Source of the DNA: Corticium candelabrum | Lineage: Eukaryota > Porifera > Homoscleromorpha > Homosclerophorida > Plakinidae | Direction of reading: 5' to 3' | DNA: 64,000 nucleotides | Assembly (NCBI RefSeq): GCF_963422355.1 | Contig: NC_085103.1 | Coordinates: forward strand, 3,261,954 to 3,325,953 | Shown here: piece by piece, positions 37,201-49,543 of the stretch | Numbering within the stretch: the stretch's first letter is position 1 | Layout: the number at the start of each line of letters is the position of its first letter | The notes under the pieces: model-generated | The model's database searches: none | What the model was told of the DNA's origin: nothing | The model's input: only the letters and a program-made list of their open reading frames with translations | Translations under genes and position numbers: made by a program

Positions 37201-40200
37201 CTTACTCAAGCGCTAAGTCTTAACGACGGATGGATACCTCAGCAAGTTTAGGAGGTGTCGTCCGGAGCTGTTGAAAACCCGGAGCAGTTTTTATTACTTG
37301 GTTGAATACATAGCTTGACAAATGGATCTTGTTATCTCATACTGCATACACATCAAACGGCATCAAGAACTAGTTCATAAGGAAACAATTTATCAACGCA
37401 TGTCCAAGAGATTTAGCAGCGCATCTTTGTGAGAGAGAGATCCACAATCTTAAGGAGTTGGCGCAGGTAGCGGAGAGATTTTTGACAGCCCATAACAGCA
37501 AGTTCTATCACTCTCCCAACTACACATCAATCAATCCTGTCTTTGGCTTCAGGGAAAGCCACCTGTGCTCAACCTAGGAAGGAATTACTGGAGGATCCAG
37601 GCTTTCAGTACTACCTTTGCTAGAAATTCTGCTACAGAGAGTCAGAATGCAAATTTAGAACTAGAAGAGGGTGCTACATATGTGGTAAACCGGGCCATGA
37701 GGCAAGGCAATGCTGTCGTCATCAGGGTGGGACCGCCGGTGATGCGAGGCCACGGCAGAAAGCGGCGACGGCCATAAGGAAGCATCAGCATGAGCAGAGA
37801 TTTCAGCAACCCCTAGCAACTGTTTACTGCAGACTTTTACAATAACGGATAAATAAAGATTGAAATGTCATTGTGGGCGTGTTTAGTACCCGTATGTTTC
37901 TTTCAGACTAAATCATTGCTGGTTAACAAGGAAGACCGATACCTGTGCACTTTTCAAGGTAATTATTGTGAGCCATATGGTAGCAAGTTGTGATTTGTTG
38001 ATTAAAGCAAACTGGGACCTCAAACTTATCGTGATGTGTTTCTTTTCTATTATTTTTCTAGTACACTTGTGAAACTTAGTTAGGGTAGTGCTGGGTTCCT
38101 TATCCTTTGCTTGATGGTACACCTGTTTTGAACCGAAGATGAGTGCTATTTGCCAGTCGTTTAGTCTCTGTCCCCTTGGAAAAGTTTGTCGTGTGTATGA
38201 GACGCTACACATTCGGTGAGCCTGGAGCTCTTCTAATTAGTCGTCACCCCACTCAGCACTGTTTTCATAGTTGCTGTTTTTTAAATTGTGTTCTGCGGAA
38301 AGCGCAGGTTCTTCATTTGAGCAGATATTGCCATACCTATTGCCATACATATAGAAACCTGAGGTAGAGCTTGAAATTCTATGTGGAGAAGATGATAGTA
38401 CATTAGAGAGCGAACATCTAGAGGAACCAAATCAGGGCCAACACGACTGGTGTTCATGTGGACACTGCAATGCAGTGAGTACCGTCAAGGAGTGCCTTTG
38501 TTGCCAAGAGATGGCCGCTTTGAGACACAAACTAGAGCAGGAGCAACAGACACTGGATTGTATCACTCAGAATTCAGCCTTGTAGTCTACAAGGTTGTCT
38601 TGGAGCGTGAACTTCTTCGCACAGCCTTAGTGGCAGACATGGATAGGTCGAGAGAACGTTTGGAGGAACCTTTGTCGAATTCGTATGATGAATTTTATGA
38701 ACGAGGCTGCACATTTACTGACTGTATTTGGGTTTTTGCAGGGTTCTGCGCTTGGCTGCTTAACACAATTTTAAAAACCGCAACTATGAAAACAGTGCTG
38801 AGGAGAGCCCCAAGGTCACCGCATGTGTAGCGTCTCATACACATGACAAACTTTTCCAAAGCAGAGACTAAGCGACTGACAAATCGCACTCATTGTCGGT
38901 TCAAAACAGGTGTACCACCAAGAAAAGGAACCCAGCACTACCCTAACTAAGTTTCACAAGTGTACTACTAGACAATAATAGAAAAAAAACACATCACGAT
39001 AAGTTTGGGGTTCCCGTTTGCTTTAATCAATAAATCACAACTCGCTACCATATGCCTCACAATAATTACCTTGAAAACTTACACAGGTATTGGTCTTCCT
39101 TGTTAACCAGCAATGATTTAGTCTGAAAGAAACATACGGGTACTAAACACGCCCACACAGAACATTTCAATGCTTTATTTCTCCATTATGGTAGAAATCT
39201 GCAGTATACGGTTGCTAGGGGTTGTGTCATGACGTGACAGCTTTCATCTCAGAGATTGTTGATTTTGGTGAGAGTTCTCTTTTAACCAAATTAATTATAT
39301 TAGTATAAACATTTTATTTGAAATGTTGCAACCTTTGGTAATAAAGAGTCCATTTCTATCTGAATAGTCAATGTAAATTAACATCTTTCGTTAAGGGTCA
39401 CAACGGGGTAAAGGGCAGCCCAGGAATTGCAGGATCTAAGGGTACAAAGGTGTGTAAGTGATGCAGTTCGTTTAGACGACAATAAGTAAGCTATATGTAT
39501 TTGGGTATTATAAAGGGAGACAAAGGAGAAATCGGAAAATCAGGTCGTCAAGGCAAACAGGTACAGTAATTGAAGGAATTATTTCTCTCATTAGTATCTT
39601 GTCCAATGATCAAGTTGTTACCCAATAAATACAACTAAATATTAATTAATGATATTGCTACAGGGTCCAGCAGGTGTGGTTGGTCCACCTGGTAAGCAGG
39701 GAGTTACTGGTTCCCAAGGTCCGCTTGGAAATACTGGAATTCAGGTTTATTGACGTGAACAATTAATACAATTGAATATTGGTGACGACAGTAACTGTTG
39801 TATCATAGGGTCCACAAGGTCCTCAAGGTTCACAAGGAGCAAAGGGTGAAAGAGGCATAAAAGTATGAATACACACAGCAGATATAGACATTATGTTAAA
39901 CTCTTGTTTTTCGGTTTAATTAATCTTAAATTAAAAAATTGCAAAATTGCAATTACGATAAATATTTATTTCCTTATTTATCCACTTAAATTTAGTTCTC
40001 AGAAGGCATAATAATTAAAGTAATGTTATATAAATACTTTTTTTTCCTCATCATGTTCTGTTTCCACTGTTGCTAGGGAGCAACCGGTGATACTGGAGCA
40101 AGAGGGTTGGAAGGAACAGACGGCACACCGGTATAACCTAACTTTATGACAAATTTATTATTTCTGTTTTTGTTAACAATAACAGTCAACAACCTGAATA

Positions 40201-41200
40201 AAAGTATCCATCTAAACTGTGACTATTACTTGTAATAGGGCCCTTCGGGTCATCCGGGCGTTCAAGGCACTCCTGGACAAAGAGGCCACAAAGTAGGTAG
40301 ACATAACTGCTATTACGACCAATAAGATAAAGACTTGTATTTTCTGATAGGGAGAACGAGGATTTTCTGGCTTTAAAGGTGAACAAGGACCTCAGGGTAT
40401 TGCCGGTCCAGAGGTAAATTTCACTCTTAAGTAATTTTACTAAATAAAGTGATTCTAACTAAACGAGTCTGCAGATGACTGCTGCTACTCTTCAACGTTA
40501 TTTTAATCCCATTGCAACTTTGCAAAATAAGGTATGTAAACACAAACTATAGAAACGTAATTGTGTACATTGTGATTGTTCATAATTATAGGTTGAAGAC
40601 TTAAGAAACAAATTTGAAACAATCATGCGTTCGGTATATGGATGGAATATTTTTGAAAGAGATGAAGTAGTCAAATATTGTTTTAGTTTAATGCATGCTG
40701 TATTGAAGAAAAACCTGCTGCTCATCTCTACGGGATTGGTACCCGGAGTACTCTCTCGATCGGTGAGGTCCAGTTCGTGACGAGAGAACGTGGGTCTATG
40801 CACTGAAAAATTTTGTATGAATGCAGGTACTCGTGTTACCTACTGGTCAACTAGTACATCACCTCCAGGATTTCTTCGAGGAGGAACTGTCTACAATAAT
40901 GGATACATTACAGTTCCACGTGACGGATTGTATTATGTATATTCTCAATTTTGGTATGACCGAAGTTCAAGTAGCAGTCAAAAGTGGTGTTCACTTTACA
41001 TCAAGTTGAACGACAGCAACAATATTGGCATAACTAGTCACTATCGGCAAAACCCTAGTGGTGGCGACGAAAGTCAATACACAGGAGTAACGGTTATGCT
41101 GACAGCTAACGACCGGCTCTCTGTGAGAGTGGGACATACGTGCTTGTATGAATTTTTCGCGGACGGTCAAACGTTTTTCGGAGCTTTCTACATTGGTTAA
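34240..41200 (+). CDS. Collagen-stalked TNF superfamily ligand, copy C (13 exons)
   Basis: Intact gene, about 368 aa. Exons: 34240-34356, 34413-34448, 39396-39449, 39516-39560, 39664-39744, 39809-39862, 40077-40130, 40239-40292, 40351-40413, 40475-40531, 40592-40633, 40687-40762, 40827-41200. Exon 1 lacks one methionine codon present in the others. All glycines of the collagen stalk are kept. The neck reads MTAATLQRYFNPIATLQNK, the TNF domain KPAAHL, GLYYVYSQ and FFGAFYIG. The loop segment (SSSSSQKWCSLYI to SGGDESQ) is distinct. Intron 2 holds an LTR, a gag remnant with a hAT relic, and a long-TIR element carrying a P2X7-ballast-like domain; it lacks the A+T-rich tail seen in A, B and D. Expected to trimerise and act as an extracellular signal. 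Confidence 0.86.
35089..35406 (+). repeat. LTR of Gmr1-like element, gene C
   Basis: 318 bases, orthologous to 1040-1357 including the local tandem duplication. The 3' LTR and all of pol are missing. Confidence 0.86.
35528..37775 (+). pseudogene. gag remnant of Gmr1-like element, gene C
   Basis: Starts at 35528 (MERLIEMGERMG...), is interrupted by a hAT relic at 35630-36846, and resumes at about 36850 (KEIDLKNLQLEVDAREAN). Stops and frameshifts lie between 37030 and 37450. A clean zinc knuckle, CYICGKPGHEARQC, is encoded at about 37670-37712 (C-x2-C-x4-H-x4-C), which marks this as a nucleocapsid and explains the damaged region in copy A. Sequence similarity to copy A ends near 37800, where the next element begins. 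Confidence 0.72.
35630..36846 (-). mobile_element. hAT relic nested in gag, copy C
   Basis: Orthologous to 1581-2799. The minus strand encodes a better preserved hAT C-terminal segment: SAEAERSFFLLRRLKT. The right flank reads GACAC instead of GACAG, so one base of the target duplication has changed. Confidence 0.75.
37807..39224. mobile_element. Long-TIR element carrying a P2X7-ballast-like domain
   Basis: About 490-base inverted arms: 37807-38300 (starting CAACCCCTAGCAAC) and 38735-39224 (ending GTTGCTAGGGGTTG), with few mismatches. No clear target duplication is seen and the outer flanks are not contiguous with the other TNF copies, so a deletion accompanied or followed insertion. The core holds the cysteine domain below and no transposase. 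Confidence 0.75.
38370..38735 (+). pseudogene. P2X7 C-terminal (ballast) domain-like sequence inside the long-TIR element
   Basis: The frame through 38448 encodes DWCSCGHC, then ECLCCQE and CITQNSA, ending at a stop at 38585. This is the cysteine pattern of the zinc-binding cytoplasmic ballast of vertebrate P2X7 (WCxCGxC, ExLCC, CIT). The continuation VLERELLRTALVADMD, then LEEPLSN, follows in another frame, so one frameshift has occurred. No P2X channel part is present. Free-standing domains of this type are common in invertebrate genomes and often repeated. The function in the element is unknown; the copy is broken. Confidence 0.68.
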
Positions 41201-41748
41201 CTCTTAAAACATTCGGCGAAAACAGTACAGTCACTGCCTTTCTCTATGGCAATGGGCGCGTATATTTCTCTTTGAATGACTGATTGCTGTTACGTCCAAT
41301 GTCTCTGTTTGCAGTACCGACAGCAACATCTGTATGTTAGTCATTATCCTACTATATACTATAAACTGTAGTAAACTCAAAACGTATGCATCTAGACTCG
41401 ATTGTATGGCACATGCACCAACTATATATTGGCTCAGAAATGTTTATGGACTAGTAGTAGGCAAATAAACCAAATTCTGCCATCTTGACTCCATTACCAT
41501 AGATCTGGTACCGTTCACCAACTAACTTGTGTATTTACCCTACGTATTCATGCATACATATAACTATCTGCTGGCAACACGATCAGCTAGCACACAATAT
41601 AATGCCGAAAACGCGTTGCTGTGAAACACAGCTCAAGGACGTAACGTCGTCGTCTTCCAAACTGGGGGGGAGCGAGACTTGAAATCCGCAGCAGAATGAA
41701 ACGTATTTTTGGATTGACCAACAAATCCATGCGATTCCTTAATAATTA

Positions 41749-42123
41749 TTAACAAACACACTGGAAAAGGTCATTTGCTTTGTATGCATTGTAGTACATT
41801 ATATTTAGAATGCTTGAAATCCAATCCATCGTACGATTTCCCTTTGTAAAGAACTCATATAGGAGTTCATCAATTCTCTCTTCTAACTTGTTCCGAATTA
41901 ACTGGATTGACCTCTTTTCGTACAGAGACGGCCATATTTTCAAAAACTGTCTGTCTATATCTATACTGTAATAAAGAATTCTGTCACCACTGCGTATGAG
42001 CACTCGTGTTGTGGTGTCGTGTAAACCAACATCAAATCTTTCATATGTACTAGCTAACTTGCATATTGACAAACGTTTACTTGAACAAAACACGAAAAGA
42101 TAATTAACATATAGAATATGCAA
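41749..42123 (-). CDS. Conserved hypothetical protein, minus strand, unit C
   Basis: A 124-aa frame with a paralogue at 56443-56763 and broken relatives behind genes A and B. Shared core: RFDVG, then RSGDRILYYSIDIDRQFLKI, WPSL and KLEERIDELL. The N-terminus is hydrophobic (ILYVNYLFVFC) and could be a signal or part of an upstream exon. I recognise no family. Frame kept in two of four copies; could be a real small gene, a terminal exon, or a repeat-derived frame. Lies convergent to the TNF gene about 550 bases after its stop. Confidence 0.4.
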   Translation of the reverse strand: MHILYVNYLFVFCSSKRLSICKLASTYERFDVGLHDTTTRVLIRSGDRILYYSIDIDRQFLKIWPSLYEKRSIQLIRNKLEERIDELLYEFFTKGNRTMDWISSILNIMYYNAYKANDLFQCVC

Positions 42124-42957
42124 TTAATTTGCGCAGAGATAGAAGACCGTAGGTTGCAGTTAATTATTTAAACAACTAAACTTACTAAATTTTTGCTATC
42201 AAATTTTAACTTTCGTCCATGTAGTACTATACCATCTTGCGGCTTACTGTACGAGTCCATTTTAGACTATACATGCATGCATGCACCGGCACGTACACAA
42301 CCACACGTAACAGTGGATCTATACGCGAACACTGTATACGCGGAGTATAATACCGCCCACGTCCAACGGTCGACAGCGCTCTAATTCACTGTAACCCGAG
42401 CGCAATCGCGCCTCGAGCCCACAACGACGGCGATGATTTGCAAGTGCGACGTCGTATACACTATCAATTTTCGACAGCCGACAGAGACTGTTAGACAATT
42501 ATATAAACTCCTGTACCGTGCAGGGGCGGCGGAATTTCTTTGGATTAGGGGCTTGGAAATTTCTTAACATACTGCCGCCATTTTGGTTTTAACGAAGGAC
42601 CTTTACATAGCGTCCAGTATTGGAGGGCGATGCCCCCAATCCCAATACTACAGAGGCGGAATCTCCTCTTTCCTCCCGGTTGGCCCCCGTGTAAGCTAAT
42701 CCCTAGGATTGCGGTGAGATAATGACGTACAGGCGGAGAACAACGACAGTAAAAGTCTTCCCCATTCAGACTGCATAAGGCTCTTACCGTAAGGGGCTGG
42801 GCTGGCTACCGTACGCGAGACTACCCTTTCTTGTCTATGTGTTTGCACTCTCTGACGTCATCCGAGCTGGAAAATATTAACATGACGTCATCATATCACA
42901 TTGTCCGGACCCCGGTATACTCGCGTTCAAGCCGAGTGTCCGATTTATCGGAACGCT

Positions 42958-43771
42958 ATGGATCTCAAAGGAATTCTGAATCGCTTGAGAACGATGCGAA
43001 TCCTTTCCTGGTCACACGGACACGTGCATCTCACCGTGGGATTGGATACAAACGCCATACTTCTGCCGCTCCCAGTATCACCTCCTTGTACCATTCAGCT
43101 GTCTTGTTTGCTATTTTGCTATCAGACTGTAATCCGGACTTATGGGAAACGGCCCCGGGTTATTCAATTTACTTGTTCCAAGTGTCGGCGGCTATTGCGT
43201 GGGGGGATACTTGGTGGAGAGTTGATGTACATCATTTTGGACGGTCATTTTACTTCCATGTGTTGGTTTCACGCAAATATGGAAGCGTGTACGTTGGCCA
43301 GCATAGCATCCACTCTGCTGTTGATTGTGTCTGGTTCTTTTCTACTACTGGACGTACTGGGTGGATTAGATGTTGTAGTGCGTGGATTTGTGGCGAAAGT
43401 TGGGCTGTTTGTTGATGGACTGCTGATTGGGCAGTTGGTGTTCATCTGTGTGGGTTCGTTCTCCTATATACTCGTGCAATGGATTCGAACCGTTGTGGAC
43501 TGGCCTTGCATCACACTGGACGATGACAAACATGTCTGTCCTGAATCGGATGATTGCAGTATACCTGTACATGTTCACTATTATGCTATAATACTGTTGG
43601 TCATTTTCATCACGAACTTGTGTCTATTGGTATGTATATGATGACTGTGTACTGTCTATGCATGGCTCACATAGCATTCGATTTGGCTTCTTAATTTTTG
43701 TTTAGACCTTGCAGTTCTTTACAATCAAGAAGGCTCTTGCTTGTATTAAAATAGCAAATGATGCAGGTTGA
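42958..43771 (+). CDS. Small multi-pass membrane protein, copy T3 (most intact)
   Basis: Reads from MDLKGILNRLRTMRIL at 42958 through 43629, then, after an intron with donor GTATGT and acceptor TTTAG, exon 43706-43771 ends TIKKALACIKIANDAG and stop: about 245 aa. Three hydrophobic helices are visible: LLLIVSGSFLLLDVLGG, GLLIGQLVFICVGSF, and YYAIILLVIFITNLCLLV. In the other copies exon 1 ends at a GTGAG donor; here that donor is deleted and the former intron reads open, so exon 1, intron and exon 2 form one frame. The family is not recognised. TGACGTCA lies 105 bases upstream. Confidence 0.5.
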
Positions 43772-44840
43772 TTAGCAAGACATGCAACTGGTGTTGTAAA
43801 TAGGCTGAATGTTGATAAAGAATTTGCGTACACTGATTGTATCAACATGTCTGAGAATTCATCACGTGACAGCCGACTTATTATTTCTCTTGCAATTGAC
43901 GTATTCTCTTTGGACGTAGAGGCGTCGACGAGATGCAAGCTCAATCAAGACATTGTTACTTGTGTGTGTTGCTAACAATTAGACTAACAGTTCTAAACTT
44001 ACTTAACTAGTCTAAAAGTTTGACATTTTAGTAGCGATCAATTTTCGGTACGTTGAAGTCGTCGAATGCTTGAAACTTCTCTGTGGATACACAGAATATC
44101 TAGATAGTACAGTCGCGTTCCACTTATCCGACGTTCACTTATCCGACACGCCGACAGGTCAAGCTTGTCACGTGGGTGATTACGTACCATGACGTACATG
44201 TACGTCTACGTGCATGTCAGTTGTTTCTCGAAACAAGTCTAGGATTAAGTTTAAGCGTTTCTTCTCATTGTATTCTACATCTACATTCATTCTACATCAA
44301 CATTCAGTATACCCTATGTGGAAAAATGCCATACAATATCAACAATAGTTGAGTTCGTAACAACTTCAGATATACAACATTTTCACTTATCCAACAGGTG
44401 TCCGTGCCCAAGGGGGTCGGTTAAGTGACATGCGAATGTCCTTATATATGATGAAACTCTGAACTGCGTGCAAATATGGCGAGGTACGCTGACTTGCATG
44501 AGCTGCAAGCAGCCTCGAGGCACTTTTCATCAAGTTAACGCATAAAGTCCCGTATACAACGATACCATGTTCCCGGACATTGCTCCTGTCTACTTATACA
44601 AAATTTAGGTAGAGATTTATTTTCTGTACCTCATAAGTCATACCAAAATAAATCGCCAGCGAAATTTTTTGTTTACAGTACATAAACTCATTGCGTCCAA
44701 TGTGCGTGTCATATATACAGATATCCTATTTATTTACCGTTCAATATAACCTTATTATCATGATCACGTAACTTTACGGTGACGTCAGAAGTCCCCTTTT
44801 ATTGAATTTAAACCCCCGCTGGCAAAGCAGCCTACGGGTC
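43772..44840. other. Interval without gene; contains a pogo-type MITE
   Basis: Flank of T3 up to about 44030, then unique DNA. The only structured item is the MITE at 44112-44440. Confidence 0.45.
44112..44440. mobile_element. Pogo/Tigger-like MITE
   Basis: Ends contain inverted CAGTCGCGTTCCACTTATCC and a diverged partner (GGTTAAGTGACATGCGAATG), with internal repeats of TTCACTTATCC. A TA lies just outside each end. No coding capacity. Confidence 0.5.
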
Positions 44841-45470
44841 TGTGTAGAATAAGCAATTAATTCGCAGAGATAGAAACCGTAGGTTGCAATTTAATTAAGG
44901 AAAGAACTAAACCTACTAGATTTGTACTAAAATATTTTGGTGACTTTGCTCCATGTATTAGTACATGTCTAGAGCCTTGTAGCTTAGACATGTACGAGTC
45001 CATCTAAGCTATACATGTACCGGCACAACCAACAGTGGATCTACACGTTTATACGCGGACTATAGATGCCTCCCACATCCGTCTAACGGTCGACAGCGCT
45101 ATTACTGTAACTCGAACGCATGCGGGCCTCGAGCTCACAAGGACAGCGATGCATTGCATGCGCGTCGTGTCGTATGCACTATCAATTTTGACAGCGCACA
45201 GAGATCTTTAGACACCCATATAAACTCCTGTACCGTGCAGGAACGGCGGAAACTTTTTGGATTTAGGGGGGAGCCGTGATGGGAATTTCTTAGCATACAG
45301 CCGCCATTTTGGTTTTAACGAAGTCCCATTACATAGCGTTCAGTATTGGAGGAGTGATGCCCCAATCTCGATACTGGAAATGAGAATCTTCATCTGCCCC
45401 CGGTTTCTCCCCCTGTGTACGCTAATCCCAAGGAATGCGGTGGGATAATGATGTACAAGTGGAGAACAAC
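44841..45470 (+). repeat. Partial extra copy of the TNF-unit 3' flank
   Basis: Matches 10770-11370 and the equivalent flanks of B, C and D. No TNF gene precedes it, so this is the remnant of a fifth unit. Confidence 0.65.
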
Positions 45471-45471
45471 G

Positions 45472-45474
<3 letters not shown>

Positions 45475-45523
<49 letters not shown>

Positions 45524-45611
45524 TTTTTTTATATATATATATTTATTTATTTCTTACACACCTACTCACATACAGGGAAGTCCCAACTAAGGACTTCAGC
45601 TACTTCCGCAA

Positions 45612-45660
<49 letters not shown>
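45475..45660. repeat. (TA)n, poly-T and (TA)n tracts
   Basis: TA runs at 45475-45506 and 45615-45659, with a T tract at 45507-45530. They replace the sequence found here in other copies. Confidence 0.93.
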
Positions 45661-45663
<3 letters not shown>

Positions 45664-45775
45664 TTAGTGTATGCACTCTCTGACGCCATGCGGGCTAAAC
45701 TATTACGCGACGTCATCATATCACAGGGTCCGGTATCCTGGCGTCCCAACCGAGTGTGCGATTTATCGGAACGCT

Positions 45776-46435
45776 ATGGATCTTAAACGAATTCTGAAGC
45801 GCTTGAGAACGATGCGAATCCTTTCTCTGGTGAGAAACAGTCCTAACATGCACACGGACACGCGCAGCGCACCGTAGGATCGAATACAAACGCCTAATTC
45901 TACCGCTTCGATATCAGACTGTATTTCGGACTTACCGGAAACGGCCCCTGGTTATTCCATGTGTTGGGTTTACGCAGACATGGAGGCGTGTACGTTGGCC
46001 AGCATAGCATCCACTCTGCTCTTGATTGTGTCAGGTTCTTTTCTACCACTGTGTGTGGATTTGTAGCGAAAGTTGCGCTGTTTGTTGATGGACTGATGAT
46101 TGGGCAGCTGGTGCTCATCTTTGTCGGTTCGTTCTCTTAAACACTCGTGCAGTGGATTCGAATTGTGGTGGACTGGCCTTATATCATACTGAACGATGAC
46201 AAACATGTCTGTCCTGCATCGGATGATTGCAGTATACCTGTACATGTTCACTATTGTGCTATGATACTGTTGGTCATTTTCATCACGAACTTGTGTCTGT
46301 TGGTATGTATATGCTGACTCTGTACTGTACGTGCATGGCTCAAACAGCAATCGATTTAGCATCTTGATTTTTGTTTAGACCTTTCAGTTCTTCACAATCA
46401 AGAAGGCTCTTGAAATAGCAAATGATGAAGGTTGA
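45776..46435 (+). pseudogene. Small multi-pass membrane protein, copy T4
   Basis: Exon 1 (45776-45829, MDLKRILKRLRTMRILSL) and its GTGAG donor are intact. The exon 2 acceptor and its first residues are deleted, as is part of the middle; a TAA at 46138-46140 stops the frame after GSFS. Exon 3 at 46379-46435 (TFQFFTIKKALEIANDEG) is intact. Shows the ancestral exon 1 / intron boundary that T1, T3 and T5 have each lost or had interrupted. Confidence 0.6.
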
Positions 46436-46619
46436 TTTGCAAGACAACTGGTGTTGTAAATAGCCTATTAGGTTGAGTATTGATAAAGAATTTACGTACA
46501 CTGATTGTATCAACATATCTGAGAATTCATCACGTGACAGCCGACTTACTGTTCTCTTGCAATTGACGTATTCTCTTTGGCCGTTGAGACGTCGACGAGA
46601 TGCACGCTCAATCAAGACA

Positions 46620-47445
46620 TTGCTACTTGTATGTGTGGCTAACTATTAGAGTAAAAGTTTTAGACTTTGTTAACTAGTCTTAAAGTTCGACAGTTTAGTA
46701 CAGACTGATGTGGTTTGGGTATTAATGTTGGAGGAATATGCTGTATTCTCTAACTGTAGCTCGAGCAATCTGCATAGAGACGTACTCGGATCATCAAACG
46801 TTAGAGATCAAACGAAGCGGCTATACCTACTTAGACTTGTGTCATCACTGAAATCAGTGGACAACCATCATACTTAGACTACTTACTGCCCAGGCGTGCA
46901 GCACATCTCACTTGACAATGACTGAAGACTTATACGTCACCCAAATGTACGATGTCCAAAACATTAACAACTCCTTTCTTTAATTACCATGTGGACTCGT
47001 AATTTAATTAATTAGAAATAGAAGTCTTGCAATCAAACGAGGTCTCATAGTGTTGACACTTATTACATGGACGGCTCTGTATAATGAACAGATCGGGGAT
47101 TTCCCGCAGCAGCTCACGTGATAAGGGTGCCGCACCAAAGCCACGTGTTCCACACCTAGCCTCTATGCACGAGATTACCTCGTGACAAAAGGGTGAGCAA
47201 GTTTACTGTAAAGTCATCTTGTTCTGAATTGGACAATTCGGTAAGATCCTTGGTAATCTCCAAATTACAATATTCTTCAATCAATCAAGTGTTCTTTGTC
47301 TACTATGACTTGTGTAGCTACTGAGCTCGACCTCACAGCTCTGATCAAATGTATACGTGAAACTTACTAGATGCATGATTCCAATAATAGAGAGACGAAT
47401 ATAGCAATCGATTGCGTAGTTCTTCCTTCCTGTTTTGTCTCCAGG
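46620..47445. other. Interval without recognisable gene
   Basis: No domain or repeat recognised. The last part, ending TTTTGTCTCCAG at 47444, is a plausible intron end for the SKICH gene, so an upstream non-coding exon may lie here. Confidence 0.4.
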
Positions 47446-48433
47446 ATGTCTCTTCATGCAGTAGAGATTACTGGTCTCTCAGCAATTCACGACTCGGCTA
47501 CGACCGTCGTTCTGAAACTACACTTTTCTCCTCATTTTCAACCTAAGCAAGATGATGTAATCCTGCTCTTGCCTGTCGATTGGTCAGAACCAAATCAAGC
47601 AAGACACATCCTCTATCCCAATGGCAATGCGACAGTCAACTTCTCTACTGGTGAAGTGGCAACCAACGATTCAGATTTCACTTTCCAATTTGTTTACTTC
47701 CAAGATGACGCTGCAGTAGGGCGTAGCCGCTCATTTTGCCTCCGGAAGGCTTATGACGCAATACACATAATGACGTTTCTTGGTACAAACGCCACAATGG
47801 TACGTCACTCGATGACCACCAGGCGGTAGGAAGCAATTCCACCTGCGCCGGAACAGACAGCTTTGTTTGTGTTGCATTGCCTGCAGAACAAGAGCTGGCT
47901 GGCTATGAAAAAGAGAGACAAGCTCAGTTTACTGCATCTCTGAGTGATCGCAACCGAATTTCAAAATTGTACGAACGAGAGAAAGCCATCCGTGTAAGTC
48001 AAGAAGGCAAAACACGAAACTGCAAAGACAATACGATCGAGCTCTAGCAGAGAATAGTCAACTGAAAAAAGAGTTAGAACACGTGGAATCAGAAGTAGAG
48101 GAGACGTTACTCAGACTAAGATCATTCAAGCAGCAGACGGGGATTCCCCAACTCGAACAGGCCACCTGCATCACATCACCAATAAACAAAAAGTCACTTG
48201 GTTCCCAGAGCTTGGAGAGGAGTGACGAAGCAAATTGCGGTACCGGTGATGAAATTGCAGATACGGATAAACTAAGGATCGCAGACACCAAAGGGTCGAA
48301 TCAGAATTCTTCTTGTAATGATGTTTTCACTTGTCCTGTCTGTCTGAAGACGTTCGACGAGCGAGGCGGTACTGCATGCTTCCAGCTCCACGTCCACGGA
48401 CATTTCTCAGAAGAAGACTGTCTATTCCATTGA
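47446..48433 (+). CDS. SKICH / coiled-coil / UBZ-like protein of TAX1BP1-CALCOCO type (possibly frameshifted)
   Basis: Proteins of this type (TAX1BP1, NDP52, CALCOCO1) are cytosolic selective-autophagy and NF-kB-regulating adaptors. Residues 1-110 resemble a SKICH domain: ILLLPVDWSEPNQARHILYP and FTFQFVYFQDDA. A likely intron runs 47783-47886 (the donor after CTTG keeps the frame). A coiled coil follows (YEKERQAQF, YEREKAIR, then QYDRALAENSQLKKELEHVE). The C-terminus is a C2H2/UBZ finger, CPVCLKTF then HVHGHF, ending at 48433. The coiled-coil reading shifts frame near 48015 against the relative at 63070; either a one-base deletion or an unrecognised intron. It is much shorter than vertebrate members (about 250 aa), with one finger and a short coiled coil. 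Confidence 0.6.
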
Positions 48434-48519
48434 ACAAAGCAAGTACCATATTTTTAGTCAGTTAGCTAATTGCATGCGTAGCGCCAAGCATTCGGTCTAA
48501 GTATATAAACTAAATTCAA

Positions 48520-49280
48520 TTTGAAGGATGTAAGACCATGCATCATAGTGTGATCAACATGTTAATTGGTTGTTTGAGTGCGCACGTCTAAAGTTAGCGC
48601 GCTTGTGTTTTTTCAACTGTTGGAAAACGCATTAATTTATTAACTTTTATATGCAATGGAACCGATAAGACTATAGAACGCTAAATCTCCCTTAATTGAC
48701 TAGCTATACTCCAACCCACTCCAATGTGTATGACATACTACAGTCCATGGACTTTAATTAGTAAAACAACCTTTAATCTATAATTATTGTCCTCCCTGTC
48801 TAGATAGTTCGCCGTATTTATGAAGGTATGAACTCTAACAAATGCTGTCGCCAAGCAGTACGGCTGAAACGCAAAGACGTCATAAAAACATGTGCATGGC
48901 TCCGTCTCGTTCACATGTCTAAAGCGTACAGGTTTGCACTATGTCAATCGCGCTTGTTCAGACTATGCGAAGAGCGCAACATAGAAATTAGAGACCCAGT
49001 GACACACTACACCACGCCCAACTTGTTTAGATTTTGTTTGTCTGCTTTCTCACACATTTGATGTATCATGTTCTCATGCCTACTCGGAATATATTGAATC
49101 CAAAAGCATGACAAAATCGCCCGATTGCCATTTTTGTATAACACCTCATTAATTCATCGAAACTTGAAACCTATAGGTACGTGTATATGTATTGTTGAAC
49201 CAGTCCACAAGGTAGTTGATCATAAGTTTTATAAGGGAGTGTAAAAAGCAGCCCCGCCTACATTTCATATTCACAATGAG
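48520..49280 (+). repeat. Segmental repeat R, first copy
   Basis: Matches 49825-50560 (offset about 1.29 kb) and 63590-64000. Includes a 77-codon frame at 48828-49061 that is broken in the other copies, so it is probably not a gene. Confidence 0.7.

Positions 49281-49543
<263 letters not shown>

Noticed and set aside
45415..45786. Tyr-Ile repeat protein
   Set aside because: Translation of TA runs.
48828..49061. 77-aa basic, cysteine-containing small protein
   Set aside because: Both other copies of repeat R have the frame broken, and no start context or domain supports it.
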